The translations under genes and the position numbers were made by a program. A DNA stretch of 64,000 nt, from IMG/VR virus record IMGVR_UViG_3300036770_003943, positions 167,777-231,776 of that record; one strand, written 5' to 3'. Below are positions 41,110 to 51,400 of the stretch, in pieces. Every line of letters begins with the position of its first letter. Position 1 is the stretch's first letter. The DNA is from a virus. The notes beneath the pieces are model-generated. The model made no database searches and was not told the DNA's origin. It was given only the letters and a program-made list of their open reading frames with translations.

Positions 41110-44100
41110 TTATTTATCGCGGCCGCTTTTCATATTGGCACACCAGTGATACATTTTACCCCGTTCACCACCGTATTTTTTAGCCTTGGCTCTAAGATCT
41201 GTGACTGACCCATCACAACTTGCTCCGGCACTTTTTACACGCCCAGGACGACTCTTACCCTTGACTTTACCGTCGGCAAAGTTTTCCGCAACCCCTCGTC
41301 CCAGGCTATCTAGTCCAAAGTTTGTAGGTGGCTGATACTGACCACCATGTTGTTGGATATGATCTGCTAGGTCTGCTAAATCTCCGAAGCCACGATCTTC
41401 TAGTTCTTGATCAACATCAACTAGATTTTTACCGCCCCACATATATAGGTTCAGTTCCATACGACCTACGTCTTGATTCTTTTTTAATCCATCGATAACA
41501 TAACCCACAATGGCGTCCCAATTCGCATCTTGCTGATCTTGGTCTAAGTCACTCATTACACCTTCCGCTACACCGTGTTTACTTGTCAAAGTTATAGTTT
41601 TATCTGGAGACATTCTAATAACTCTGTTGTTTAATAAACTTTTATAAACATTAAGTTGTGCAGGCGTGATACCATTTCTATCTATTTTAAAAGGCAGATC
41701 GTGTTGTTGTGCTGTTTCTATGGCCTTTACTAATAACATTTTACCATAGCCCTGCCCTCTGAAATCATTGGTATATATCATAGAATCATTTTCTACATCA
41801 TTTGTTTCGGGGAAATATTGATAGGCAAAAAATCCTACATCTTTGCCGTCTACAGTAAGTTCAACTTCAAATGATGTTTCAAAGTCGTCGCGGGAGAATA
41901 TGTTAAAAGATGGCTGTGATGATTCTTCCGTTACACCTTGTTGATTTCCGCTCCAAGTGGCTAACAGCAGGGTGTCTGAATCTTTGTCATATAGTTTGCT
42001 TAGAGAATTCTTCACAGCCGGTTGCAGACTACCTTTGCCGGGTACAACATCAAACAACCAATAAGTGTTATGGTTGTTTTTAGTGAAGAATTGCCCACCC
42101 AGTGCCATGATTTGGTCCATGGTTCGATCACTATGTCGTTTCATGTCAAAGATCTGATCGGGAATCCGCACCATGCCTCTGACTTCAACGCCAGGTATGT
42201 TGGCCAGGCTCATCCAGTTTCTACGACCTCCTGGTGTTTGTGAAGCACCACTCAAGAGATTCTTTCGCATCACTGTGAACACAAGGCCATACAGGGCCTT
42301 GGCTAGGCCACGACCGCGATAGTGTTCGTCTACTGTAATTGTTTGTACCTGTACAGTATTGGGCAAGTAAGTTACGGTATCTAGATTCAACACAGCCACC
42401 ACATGCGGCTTGGTTATGCCGGGCATACCTGGTTCAACTATAGACACTCTCTGAACATAGCGATTTCGTTCAACGGCATACAGCAAATCTGTGCCACCGG
42501 GCAATGGCTTGAGATTTCGCTTGGCTGGAAGTCGATTCGTGTGTAATATGTCTTTACCACCTGCAAAGGACTGGGCTGGGATGGCTTCTATCTCTTGTAA
42601 GTCTGAACCTTGAGATCGAACTAGTGATTTAGTTGTTGGGTTAATATGCCAACCTGGAAAATATTTTTCAAAATATCTTGAATTAAAAAACCTATCATAC
42701 ATTACCTGTTGTCGCTCGTTATCGCCTTTGATTATGATCTGCCCTACATTAGGATTTAGTTGATTAATAAACTTGTGTATGGCCTTGACCACTGTGGAAT
42801 AGATTTGAAATTGATTTTGATTATCGCCAGTTAGGTTGGTGTCAATATCATCGTCACTCCAACCTTCATGATCTTGTCTACCAAAGGCCACATTTAGTGT
42901 TGGAACTTTTTTCTTGTTGCCGGGTACGGTACCATCCTTTACAGTGAACACAATTAAGAATACCTGTTTGTCTACTTTGAACTTAAAAACTTTATAAGTG
43001 ACCTGTTTATTTTTATCATAGTTCACCATGTCTTTTGGCTCAGTTATTTTATATTGTGTAGTTCCTAGTTCTTGTAATGATTTATTTTCATGAACAGTGG
43101 CCTGTCCTTCTGGCCCAACATAAAATGCTTGAAAGTCCACATGTGGATATTCTTGTTTTAATTCTTTAAATACTCTGAGATTAGTTTTGCTGTCATCATA
43201 TAATCTTACACGACCATATTTGCCAGTGTCTAAATATCGCCTGACCCATATGGCTTTCTTTTCAGCAGGTAATTCATCTCCTGGCAAGTTACCCGCACGA
43301 TGAACATGAATACGACTCATGTCAATACCGTATCGTTTGAATGTGTCTAAGAATTTGTGTTTGTCATCAAAGTCTGCTCGAGCAGTCAACATGATTACTC
43401 TACTATTGCCCGCACGATTTAGTATGGCTTTTAACTTGGCTATCATTGACCTAATAGGTTTGCTTTCACGATTAAACTTTTCAGCGTCCCTAAACTCACC
43501 AAAGTCAAATTGTTCGCCTGGTCCTAATTCATAGTGATTAAACTCTTGATTAGTTAGGCTGCGAATAACTTGGCCATGTTTAATAACTTTAATCTGTGCT
43601 GTGGTATGGAATAATGTATCGTCGATGTCAAATATAGTTAGTCCCAAGCCCTGTGGTTCTTGTGCTTCACCAAACTTATCTCTAATACGCTGTAGGGCTG
43701 TGGGTTTGGGTGCTGCTTCAGGACCTTTAACAAGTCCATGATCTTGGTGTAATGCTTTGTAGTTTACTAGTTTACTTACTAATTGATAACCAGGTCTAAA
43801 GAATATAGCAGCAGGGGGAGAACTCATGCGTAATATACCAACTCTTTCTTTTCCTTCGGGAGCATCTATTACTTTTTTATCACCTCGTTTAACTGTTTGC
43901 AACCAAGCATTTGGTTTTAACTTGACTATAAAAACATAGGGAAATTCAGTACGAAATAATTCTTTACTATTAAGAAAATATTTAACTGGATAAAACCACA
44001 ATGCTCTACGACCGTGTATTGCTCCAATACTATCCACACTGAACTTAGGATCGTCTACGTCAGGAGTTTTACCAAATGATTGTTTGGCACTATATCCAAG

Positions 44101-44223
44101 TTTATCTATATCTGTGAACCTAATATAATAGTCATCTACGCTGCCACCATCACGCTTGACTGCGGCTATGATTTGGTCTCGTATAGACTCCTTGGCCTCA
44201 GATAATATTTCATTTATTCGCAT
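41110..44223 (-). CDS. Packaged multi-domain protein: HAD phosphatase, two GNAT-like domains (1037 aa)
   Basis: Start placed at ATG 44223 (MRINEILSEAKES), overlapping the upstream stop by 14 bp; ILSE|A is a good prohead-protease-like site. HAD phosphatase/kinase-like domain with motif I TIFDIDDTLFHTT (197-208) and VIMLTARADFDD (276-287). GNAT-like TVDEHYRGRGLAKALYGLVF near 630-649 and a second TNDFRGQGYGKMLLVKAIE near 818-836. Linkers: GVTEE at 763-767, GVAEG at 884-888, GVAEN at 977-981. The last 60 residues are the KSAGASCDGSV...YHWCANMKSG module seen in other phages. Probably cut into separate enzymes. Confidence 0.7.
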   Translation of the reverse strand: MRINEILSEAKESIRDQIIAAVKRDGGSVDDYYIRFTDIDKLGYSAKQSFGKTPDVDDPKFSVDSIGAIHGRRALWFYPVKYFLNSKELFRTEFPYVFIVKLKPNAWLQTVKRGDKKVIDAPEGKERVGILRMSSPPAAIFFRPGYQLVSKLVNYKALHQDHGLVKGPEAAPKPTALQRIRDKFGEAQEPQGLGLTIFDIDDTLFHTTAQIKVIKHGQVIRSLTNQEFNHYELGPGEQFDFGEFRDAEKFNRESKPIRSMIAKLKAILNRAGNSRVIMLTARADFDDKHKFLDTFKRYGIDMSRIHVHRAGNLPGDELPAEKKAIWVRRYLDTGKYGRVRLYDDSKTNLRVFKELKQEYPHVDFQAFYVGPEGQATVHENKSLQELGTTQYKITEPKDMVNYDKNKQVTYKVFKFKVDKQVFLIVFTVKDGTVPGNKKKVPTLNVAFGRQDHEGWSDDDIDTNLTGDNQNQFQIYSTVVKAIHKFINQLNPNVGQIIIKGDNERQQVMYDRFFNSRYFEKYFPGWHINPTTKSLVRSQGSDLQEIEAIPAQSFAGGKDILHTNRLPAKRNLKPLPGGTDLLYAVERNRYVQRVSIVEPGMPGITKPHVVAVLNLDTVTYLPNTVQVQTITVDEHYRGRGLAKALYGLVFTVMRKNLLSGASQTPGGRRNWMSLANIPGVEVRGMVRIPDQIFDMKRHSDRTMDQIMALGGQFFTKNNHNTYWLFDVVPGKGSLQPAVKNSLSKLYDKDSDTLLLATWSGNQQGVTEESSQPSFNIFSRDDFETSFEVELTVDGKDVGFFAYQYFPETNDVENDSMIYTNDFRGQGYGKMLLVKAIETAQQHDLPFKIDRNGITPAQLNVYKSLLNNRVIRMSPDKTITLTSKHGVAEGVMSDLDQDQQDANWDAIVGYVIDGLKKNQDVGRMELNLYMWGGKNLVDVDQELEDRGFGDLADLADHIQQHGGQYQPPTNFGLDSLGRGVAENFADGKVKGKSRPGRVKSAGASCDGSVTDLRAKAKKYGGERGKMYHWCANMKSGRDK

Positions 44224-46267
44224 TTTTATTCTTTGCGGGCTCTTGATCTTTGGACTTTTTCTTGGCCTCACGATCTGCTCGAATATCTTCAGGATGCTTA
44301 TATTTTCCGCCGGTCTTTTCATTGTATCCACCAGCATAACCGTAAGCAGTTCGGAAGTGTCGACCTTCCGCTACACCTTGCTTTACAGAAAAAGGAGACA
44401 TATCTTTTATAGGAATAATTTTAGCGTTTATTTTTGGAATTTTGTTTAGTATTGCTTTGTGTGCCCTATGCGTACCGTCTGCTATCCACAACTTGCCATT
44501 TGTTCTTTGTACAACTATTATGGGATATTGTAAATCTGCCTTTTCTGCTCTAGCCATTGATTGGGTAGGATCCTCATTACGCCCTTTTATTTGCTGTGTA
44601 AATTGCGTAGGATCAATTTTGGTCACAGGATATTTGTTTGCTAAATTAACTAAGTCTTTTATTTTGAACTTGAATGATTCACCGTCTAAACCAATGCCTG
44701 CTTCTTGATCAAAGCCAGTGCCTTCCGCCACACCTTGCTTTTGTTTCTTTATCCAAGCCGCAGCCTCTTCTCTGCTCTTGAAAGGACCTGCTACTGCCAC
44801 TGCTTTTCCATCTTTGAATACACGCCATGTTCCATCTTTGGTCTCTCGGCCTGTGTAGCCTTCCGCCACACCTGGCTGTGATTTTTTCTCTTCAGGCTTT
44901 TTGGGAAATTTTACTTTTACATCAGATAGTTTAGGTTTCTTTTTACCTTTTTGTAAATCTGGATCATACAATGGTCCCGACCATCCGCCAACGCCTTCCG
45001 CCACACCTTGCCTTGTCGTGCGTGTTTGCTTTTCAGTATAGGCTACAGCATCTTCCAATGCCGCTAATCCTTTCTGCTCAGAGTTCTTGCTCAAGCCTGT
45101 ATCATATAGTTCATCACCGTTATAGATACGAACCTGCCAACCCATTCCTGTGTCAACTAAGTCGTGTCTAAAGTTGCCCACCTTGACAGATTTTACTACA
45201 TTTTTTCCCGAGCCTTCCGCCACACCTTCTCCATAATAAGTTGAACTGATTGACCCCCTGAAATCAACTTTACCGGTTTGTGGGTCATACGGATGTGAAT
45301 TAGTGTCACCAAAATCATCTTCGTGTTGTATAAAGTAGCCACCATTAGATGTTTTACTAAATGTTATTTGGCCGTCACCATACATTTTCATCATCTGTGC
45401 TGTAGCAATTTTTTTAGGATTTAGACTGCCTTCCGCCACACCTTGCGACATTTTTTGTTTTAGTGATTGGATTTTTTGTTGATACATTTTACTCTTAGCA
45501 TCGTCGCCGGCTTTATTTGCTTGTAGGGCTAATTCTTCAAAGTTTGATATTTTCTTTCTAATATCATCGGAGCCTTCTGCCACACCCTTCTTGCTATACT
45601 TGGCTACCAAAGCATCTATCGCGGCCTTTTTGTGTTCTGGACTAGCACTACTTTGTGCTATTTTCTGTATCATTTCGATAACCTTGGGTGGCAAATCACT
45701 GCCTTCCTCTACACCTGATTTATCATGGCGAACTCTAGCAGTGCCCACATAGTGATTCTTGTTGCCAATGTCGTCGATTTCTTTCTGACGCTGGGGAGTG
45801 CGATCTTGCTCGGCACGCTTACGATCAGCCAGGTCTGCCACACTACCTTTCCTAGGCTTTTTGGCACCATAGCTGAATGGACCTGCTTCCTCTATACTTT
45901 GCTTTTTCTTTTTAGATATGGCAATAGCAGCCTGCTGTGCAGGCGTTGCGGCCTCGGTTTGTCTAGTCTGTTTTGGACCTTTGCGTTCTTTCCATTTTTT
46001 ATCAGTAGAACAATAATACTTACCATACCCTTCAGCCACAACCTGTCTAAGAGCACTGACATATTCTACTTTTCTTTCAGGTAATTCTTGTCCACCTTCC
46101 ATGGCAGCAATTTCCATGTCTGTATATTGTTCTCGAACCTGTTTGCTTAGATAACTGCGAGCATCTTTGGTATGTTTGATCATGCGTTCAGCATCACTGG
46201 GCTCAGGTTTTTTGTCCTGCTGCTTTTTATCACTGTCAGGTTTTTTGTTAAAATCTTCATAACGCAT
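44210..46267 (-). CDS. Packaged polyprotein with nine VAEG-type linkers (685 aa)
   Basis: At least nine modules are separated by [GV]V[AE]EG motifs at residues 76-80, 185-189, 228-232, 276-280, 348-352, 421-425, 466-470, 512-516 and 631-635. Most are preceded by Gln, Lys or Pro. Recognisable modules: YGKYYCSTDKKWKERKGP (81-98), helical bundles (190-275), a beta module MYGDGQITFSKTSNGGYFI (about 295-313), KDGTWRVFKDGKAVAVAG (477-494), and a ParB/DGxHR-like module with GKLWIADGTHRAHKAIL (591-607). N-terminus MRYEDFNKKPDSD is a weak variant of the shared peptide. Function of the mosaic is inferred. Confidence 0.8.
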   Translation of the reverse strand: MRYEDFNKKPDSDKKQQDKKPEPSDAERMIKHTKDARSYLSKQVREQYTDMEIAAMEGGQELPERKVEYVSALRQVVAEGYGKYYCSTDKKWKERKGPKQTRQTEAATPAQQAAIAISKKKKQSIEEAGPFSYGAKKPRKGSVADLADRKRAEQDRTPQRQKEIDDIGNKNHYVGTARVRHDKSGVEEGSDLPPKVIEMIQKIAQSSASPEHKKAAIDALVAKYSKKGVAEGSDDIRKKISNFEELALQANKAGDDAKSKMYQQKIQSLKQKMSQGVAEGSLNPKKIATAQMMKMYGDGQITFSKTSNGGYFIQHEDDFGDTNSHPYDPQTGKVDFRGSISSTYYGEGVAEGSGKNVVKSVKVGNFRHDLVDTGMGWQVRIYNGDELYDTGLSKNSEQKGLAALEDAVAYTEKQTRTTRQGVAEGVGGWSGPLYDPDLQKGKKKPKLSDVKVKFPKKPEEKKSQPGVAEGYTGRETKDGTWRVFKDGKAVAVAGPFKSREEAAAWIKKQKQGVAEGTGFDQEAGIGLDGESFKFKIKDLVNLANKYPVTKIDPTQFTQQIKGRNEDPTQSMARAEKADLQYPIIVVQRTNGKLWIADGTHRAHKAILNKIPKINAKIIPIKDMSPFSVKQGVAEGRHFRTAYGYAGGYNEKTGGKYKHPEDIRADREAKKKSKDQEPAKNKNANK
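44364..45715. repeat. Dispersed 14-mer CCTTCCGCYACACC (GVAEG linker DNA)
   Basis: On the + strand, exact copies (Y = C or T) start at 44364, 44721, 44859, 44994, 45213 and 45429. Single-base variants start at 45573 and 45702, and a more diverged one at 46029. Further exact copies lie at 39031 and 41561 in other genes. All encode GVAEG (or a variant) in frame on the minus strand and all exact copies use GCG for Ala, an uncommon choice in this AT-rich sequence. Spacing is irregular (about 130-360 bp), so this is not a CRISPR array. Confidence 0.9.
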
Positions 46268-46268
46268 A

Positions 46269-47147
46269 TTAGGTTTTCCCTTTCCATTTTGCTGCCAAAT
46301 GATCTACTAAATCTTTTACTGTGGCTAAATTATTCTGCTGCATATATTTAACAATTCTAATAGCATTGTTGCGATCTGGATCTGGCCCTGGTTTGCGAGC
46401 ATTGCTCAGGTCCACTTCCAGACTCTTGGCCAAGCCTTGTCGATCATAGGTATACTGTAGGTCATAACGTTTGCTATCAGCATTCTTACTGAGTTGACTT
46501 TTTTCCTTGGCCTGCATGAGTTCCATCCAGGGCTTTAGGTATCCACCCCGACGTCTTGACACATAACCTTTGGCATCATCCTTGCCTGTCAGCAGAGCAA
46601 TATTGCCTGGCTTGCGTAGATCACGCTGCCGCCATGCTGTTTCGTCATTAAAAAAGTTTACAGGTATACCAGCCTTTTTAGCACTGATCAACAGTCTGCG
46701 ACTGCGAGCACGAGCCATTTCGTCAGCCTCTACGCTGGTATAAAGATCTATTGTTCGAATATTGGCAGGTATGGTGGGTTCTCGACTAAAAATACGATCC
46801 TCTGCTTCGTGTGCTTTATGATGGTCTTTCATGGGATCACGATTATTCCAGTAGTCTACTGCCTTACCGGGATAGCGTTGATTATAAAAATTACCATCAA
46901 GTTCAAATAACACAGCATCTTGTCCAAGATAACCATGATATCCACCATGCCGTGTTCTAGTAGTGCTTAAAAAGTAAGGATAGCCCTTGGGAGCAAACTG
47001 TGCTTCCCAGCTGGTGCCTAGTGTATGACTAAGTTCAAATTGTCCGCTTTCTACAATTTTTAGTGCAGTGGTCACACGAGTATAATGGAACACAGTTGAA
47101 CTGATACGTTCCATAAGTTGTTGTTCATATAATTCAAAAATTCTCAT
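46269..47147 (-). CDS. ADP-ribosyltransferase-fold protein, probably packaged (292 aa)
   Basis: N-terminus MRIFELYEQQLMER is the shared peptide. VFHYTRVTTALKIVESGQFELSHTLG and YPYFLSTTRTRHGGYHG fit the N-terminal part of ART-like/DarT or KptA-type folds (HYT/S ... ILxSGxFxLS), and EAEDRIFSREPTIP could hold the catalytic Glu. Predicted to modify nucleic acid or protein with NAD+. Not proven; could be an inactive relative. Confidence 0.5.
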   Translation of the reverse strand: MRIFELYEQQLMERISSTVFHYTRVTTALKIVESGQFELSHTLGTSWEAQFAPKGYPYFLSTTRTRHGGYHGYLGQDAVLFELDGNFYNQRYPGKAVDYWNNRDPMKDHHKAHEAEDRIFSREPTIPANIRTIDLYTSVEADEMARARSRRLLISAKKAGIPVNFFNDETAWRQRDLRKPGNIALLTGKDDAKGYVSRRRGGYLKPWMELMQAKEKSQLSKNADSKRYDLQYTYDRQGLAKSLEVDLSNARKPGPDPDRNNAIRIVKYMQQNNLATVKDLVDHLAAKWKGKT

Positions 47148-48454
47148 GTTAACACCACTGGATTATGTCCTACTACCTTGGCAAACCATACTACAACTGG
47201 TATGTTGGGTGTAGTTTTAACATAAGGATTTGGTTCTATTTCAATATCTAGACCACGTGGTAATAGTATTTCTTCTTCCTCGTCTCCATAGTTACTAAGG
47301 TCAACCATACTTATGGCTTGATAACCGGCTGGCACAATGATGTATAGCATTTGATATCCATCAAAGACTTCTTTTACGCCCTGTTTTACCACACCCATTG
47401 AATAAAGGTTTAGGTTTCCTTTAAGAACATTTCGTGGTTTATGATCTTTATAGACAGTGTAATCCAATTTGGAAAAACTTACATAGGCTATTCGAAAATC
47501 AGTAGTCGTGCTAGTATATGCTGGTAAATGAACACGCACTGGTTTAGTAGGATCAGCCCGATATTTTTCCCATATTCTGCCGGGACTTTCAGGGATGCCA
47601 GTATAAACTTTTAGGTTTTTCGTTAAGGTAGCATGTTTAAATGCTGTGTCAAGGGTCTTAGCAAATTTTTGAGCGGTATTGTTGCGGTCTACTATTTGTT
47701 TTTCTTTACGATAGTGTTTGTGTAGATAACTGTTTAATGGTGTGCTTTCTTCGCTGTAATCACGCAGTGCCTCTGAATTACGTGCTGTTAGTCTTAGACG
47801 TCGTCGATTTAGAACGTCATGAATATCAAATTTACTAGAAGGGAAATGCTTTTCTTCCCATCCTTCTTCATCTTCGTCATATTCTACTAGACTTTCTTTG
47901 GCCTCGAGTTTATTATGCCTTGTATCCCCAAAGCCAATGGTTTCTATATTGGGATGATGTTGACCCTGCTGCGGATGGTGTGGGGTAGCACGACGTATGG
48001 TTTCTAAACTTTCTGGATCACTTAGCAGGGCTTTAAGACCAGGATGTAGGGGAGCAGGCCAACGACCAAACTCTATCCAAGCATAGTTCTGTGTTTCCCA
48101 ATCCATTTTGGGTTTAAATTCTTTTGCCACAATGGCTAAAAAGTTATAGTAAGTAAATCCTGAACTGTGTTTAAAAATATATAAGGGAACTAGTTTCATG
48201 GGTCCACGGTAGCCAGCCTCTTCTCTAACTTCACGTTGTGCTGCTGCCTGTGGATTTTCGCCACTGTCAATGGCACCGCCCCATGTGCCCCAAGTGTTGG
48301 GTTGTTCTACCGCATCACTGCGATGTGCCAGACATATTCTTCCGGTGTCCTGGGCCAGTATAATACAACCAGCACCTTGCCTACCCCAAAAGCCTGTTTG
48401 TTGTAATGCTGCTCTGTGGTCGTTGTCGTTTTCTTTAAGTTCTAGTAGTCTCAT
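47144..48454 (-). CDS. NUDIX hydrolase-ADP-ribosyltransferase fusion, putative packaged effector (436 aa)
   Basis: N-terminus MRLLELKEND is the shared peptide. NUDIX box G60, E66, R74-E75 and E78-E79 within GGAIDSGENPQ...REVREEAGY is complete. The C-terminal ART-like half has VYTGI (283-287), AYTSTTTDF (312-320) and DEEEEILLPRG (391-401), the order of the R-S-E exoenzyme family, but YTG replaces the usual Arg-Gly, so activity may be altered. T4 Alt is a packaged ART injected with the DNA; NUDIX enzymes cleave ADP-ribose and NAD-like substrates. The same-chain pairing suggests NAD chemistry. Confidence 0.7.
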   Translation of the reverse strand: MRLLELKENDNDHRAALQQTGFWGRQGAGCIILAQDTGRICLAHRSDAVEQPNTWGTWGGAIDSGENPQAAAQREVREEAGYRGPMKLVPLYIFKHSSGFTYYNFLAIVAKEFKPKMDWETQNYAWIEFGRWPAPLHPGLKALLSDPESLETIRRATPHHPQQGQHHPNIETIGFGDTRHNKLEAKESLVEYDEDEEGWEEKHFPSSKFDIHDVLNRRRLRLTARNSEALRDYSEESTPLNSYLHKHYRKEKQIVDRNNTAQKFAKTLDTAFKHATLTKNLKVYTGIPESPGRIWEKYRADPTKPVRVHLPAYTSTTTDFRIAYVSFSKLDYTVYKDHKPRNVLKGNLNLYSMGVVKQGVKEVFDGYQMLYIIVPAGYQAISMVDLSNYGDEEEEILLPRGLDIEIEPNPYVKTTPNIPVVVWFAKVVGHNPVVLT

Positions 48455-51400
48455 CGCATCTCCGGAACAACTTCTAAATCAGCTGACAAATGATGTGGGT
48501 TATTTCTTAACCAGTTTATGGCATAATGGTTAGCATCTGCTTGAACATTGCCAACACCACTAAATCTATGTAACACACGACCGTTGTGATCTTTGATTAA
48601 CCAAGTACCAGTGAAACCTCCACTACTGGCTCTACTCTCTGGGGCAGATCTTGGTCTAATTTCAATAATGTAATAGGGAGGCGAATCGGAATGCCGCATG
48701 AGACTTGATGCCAGTCCCTGTGACGAAAGCCATCTGGTAAATGCTTGTTCTGCTTCCCGTCTTGTATTCCTAGTAAAGTATGTAATTACAGCATTATCAC
48801 TGGATCTTATAATAGCAAAATTGGCATCAGGGTCACTTTGAGGTGCTGTCATTGATCCGTCTAGTCTACGCTCAGGCTGTGATTGAGCATCTTGCGAATT
48901 TCGTGGATTTATGGAAATCAGATAAAAATCAACCACCCGCACTCCGGTATGTTGAAGCCATCTAGTATATTCTTGTACTGCTCCTTGTTGGGTATCGGCA
49001 GTAAAATACCTAATAGGATCATTATCGGCCACTCTTATGATTGCGTAATTAGCGTCCGGCATTGACTCTGGTGCGGTCATTGATCCGTCTTGTCTGCGAG
49101 GTAGTTGTTCCTGACTAAACGCACCAGTGCTGGTATCTGGTGGCGGTGGTGCCCAAGCACTCTGACTCGGTCCACTGGGTCGTGCTGTGCCAAGGAAAAC
49201 ACGTCTAGCATCAAATACATCGTCGGCTCTGGCAGCAGTTAGTCCATGTGGGCCAGTATTGATATATCTTCTTAGATAATTTACAGCATCTTGTTCGTTG
49301 CCAGCATGGAATGTCAATACTCTGCTATTATCTGTTACATTAAATATTTCCCAATTGTGTGGTCTATCAGTTTCTATAGGTCTAGCATCAAATCTTTGAC
49401 GAGCCTGCTCCACATTGAACGGATGTGGACCCATGAGATAATACTGGTCTAAAAATTCTTTTGCCGCTTCGTCATCTTCAGCATGGAATTTTTCTACAGC
49501 CAGGCCTGTTACTTTGTTATATATTTCATAATTAGGCTTATCGTTCTTGTCTTTTGGCTCAGTATAAGGACCTTTGAGTTCAACTTCTACATTAGGGTGG
49601 TTATATTTTAAATGATCTACATTGTTATAATTATTCCGCGCGGCTACTTGTTCTAGAGCGTCTTCGGGACTTGTTGCTACTACATCATAACTAGCGCCGT
49701 TTCTGGCTCCTTTGCCGCTAGTATGTACCGAATACCATGCTTTTGAACCTTTGGGTAATTGTCCTTTGGCTACTGATCTTTGGAACTGTGTTTTCTTGAG
49801 TCCGGTCTTTAAGGCATGTCTAGGTAAAATTATATAATTGTAAACATCTAATAAAGATTCTAATTGTGCTCTTTCTTCCACAGCTTCATCCTTGGTCATG
49901 TTACTGGGCACAGGATTAGACTGATAATATCGGTCAGCCATGGCCGTAAATTTTTTCATTTCTTGAGCAGTGGCAGGATTTTTAGCACGATACTGCTTGG
50001 CCTGTAGCATTAGTTGATTCTTTACTTCCTTACTGAGACCTTGATCGCCAATGATATTATATCCACCGGTGCTGTATTTTACAAAATTAGCAATGGTGTC
50101 ATCACCCATTTTTTCACTTTTAGGATCTATGGCTTTATATAATTTTTTAGCATATTCGTCAGCATATTTAGATTCATCAATGCTGGCATCTAGAGCAACA
50201 ACAAATCGCATCAGGGTGTTTTCAATTTTGTCAAATTTGGCATTCAACCAGTCGCCACCTGGGCTGCGAAATTCGATATATCCTGTCTTGGGATGTATGC
50301 TGGTGTATTTTCCTACACCTCCAGGCCCATACCGGGAAGATTGTATGGTATGCTTGGCGATCTTGTTCATGCCCTGTTTCATTTTATCCAAAATATCTTT
50401 AGCGGCCTTGGGATTGGCTTTTATTTTATTTTTAACTAGATCTAGAGCACTGGCTGCATAGTTATTACCAAGACGTTCAAATTCTTCTAACACATACTTG
50501 TCGCCTAATAACAGTGCCAGTTTAACATAGTCAATATTTTCGTTGTTTTCTCCAACATTGGGCACACTGACATTTATGTGTAGACCAGTTTTGGCCGCGT
50601 GACCTGTATAACAACCTCGACTGTCAGCCCAGGCTTTTACTTTTTGTAAGTCGCTTAGTGTTTGATCCAATGGTAAGTCTGGGGCTACAAATTCTAATCC
50701 ACGTTCTCGATCGCTGTCGTCGCCCAGTGGTTCTAAACTACCGTCAGGTTCAACAGTAAAACAATCTCTTGGTTTAGTTGTTCCAACACTGGTCCATTTC
50801 TTCGAACTAGAATCCCATTTTTTATACTGGCCATGATAATTTTCACTGTAGGCTACAGTGTCATAGCCTAGAGCCTGCATGAAGTCAAGTGCTACATCGG
50901 CAATACTATCACCGCCACTGCTGTAACCTCCTGGCCATTCTAATTCCTCGCCTGCTTGTTCTAACCAACTGTGAACATCACTCATTCGATCAAATACATG
51001 ACTTATCCATTTATCAAACTCATCCTCTATATCAATGCTATCTCTAGCACGATCATGATATTCATCTCGATTACGCATACTTTGAGCGACTCTATCATTT
51101 AAAAGCTCTTGGTAGATGTCATCACTATCTCGTTCATCATCTTCAAGTTCTTTGGCTTCATCTTCTAGGTCACTTCCAATATCATCTTCAATTTCCTGTC
51201 TAATTAGATCCTCAGCCTCTCCATTACGCTTCATCTCACGCCATGCTTCATCACGTATATGATCCTGTCCGTCAGGATCGTTTTCAAATTCATTATGTAA
51301 ACTTCGGTAAGCACGTTGCAAAGCTCTAAGATCATTGTCATCTTCAAAGAAATATTCTATGCTATGCCAACCGGTAACATATTCATCGTTGTCATAGCTG

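Noticed and set aside
41111-41118. GATAAATA as a late promoter before the gene starting at 41103
   Set aside because: It coincides with the last codons of the upstream gene (Asp-Lys-stop) and would place the start of RNA at the ATG. I kept it only as a weak candidate in the findings.
44210-44337. Longer start (44337) for the HAD-GNAT protein
   Set aside because: It would overlap the polyprotein gene by 128 bp. The internal ATG at 44223 begins with the shared MRINEILSE peptide.
44210-46267. Repeated 14-mers could be a CRISPR array or intergenic repeat
   Set aside because: The copies are irregularly spaced, all in the same coding frame, and encode the same peptide linker. There are no equal-length spacers.
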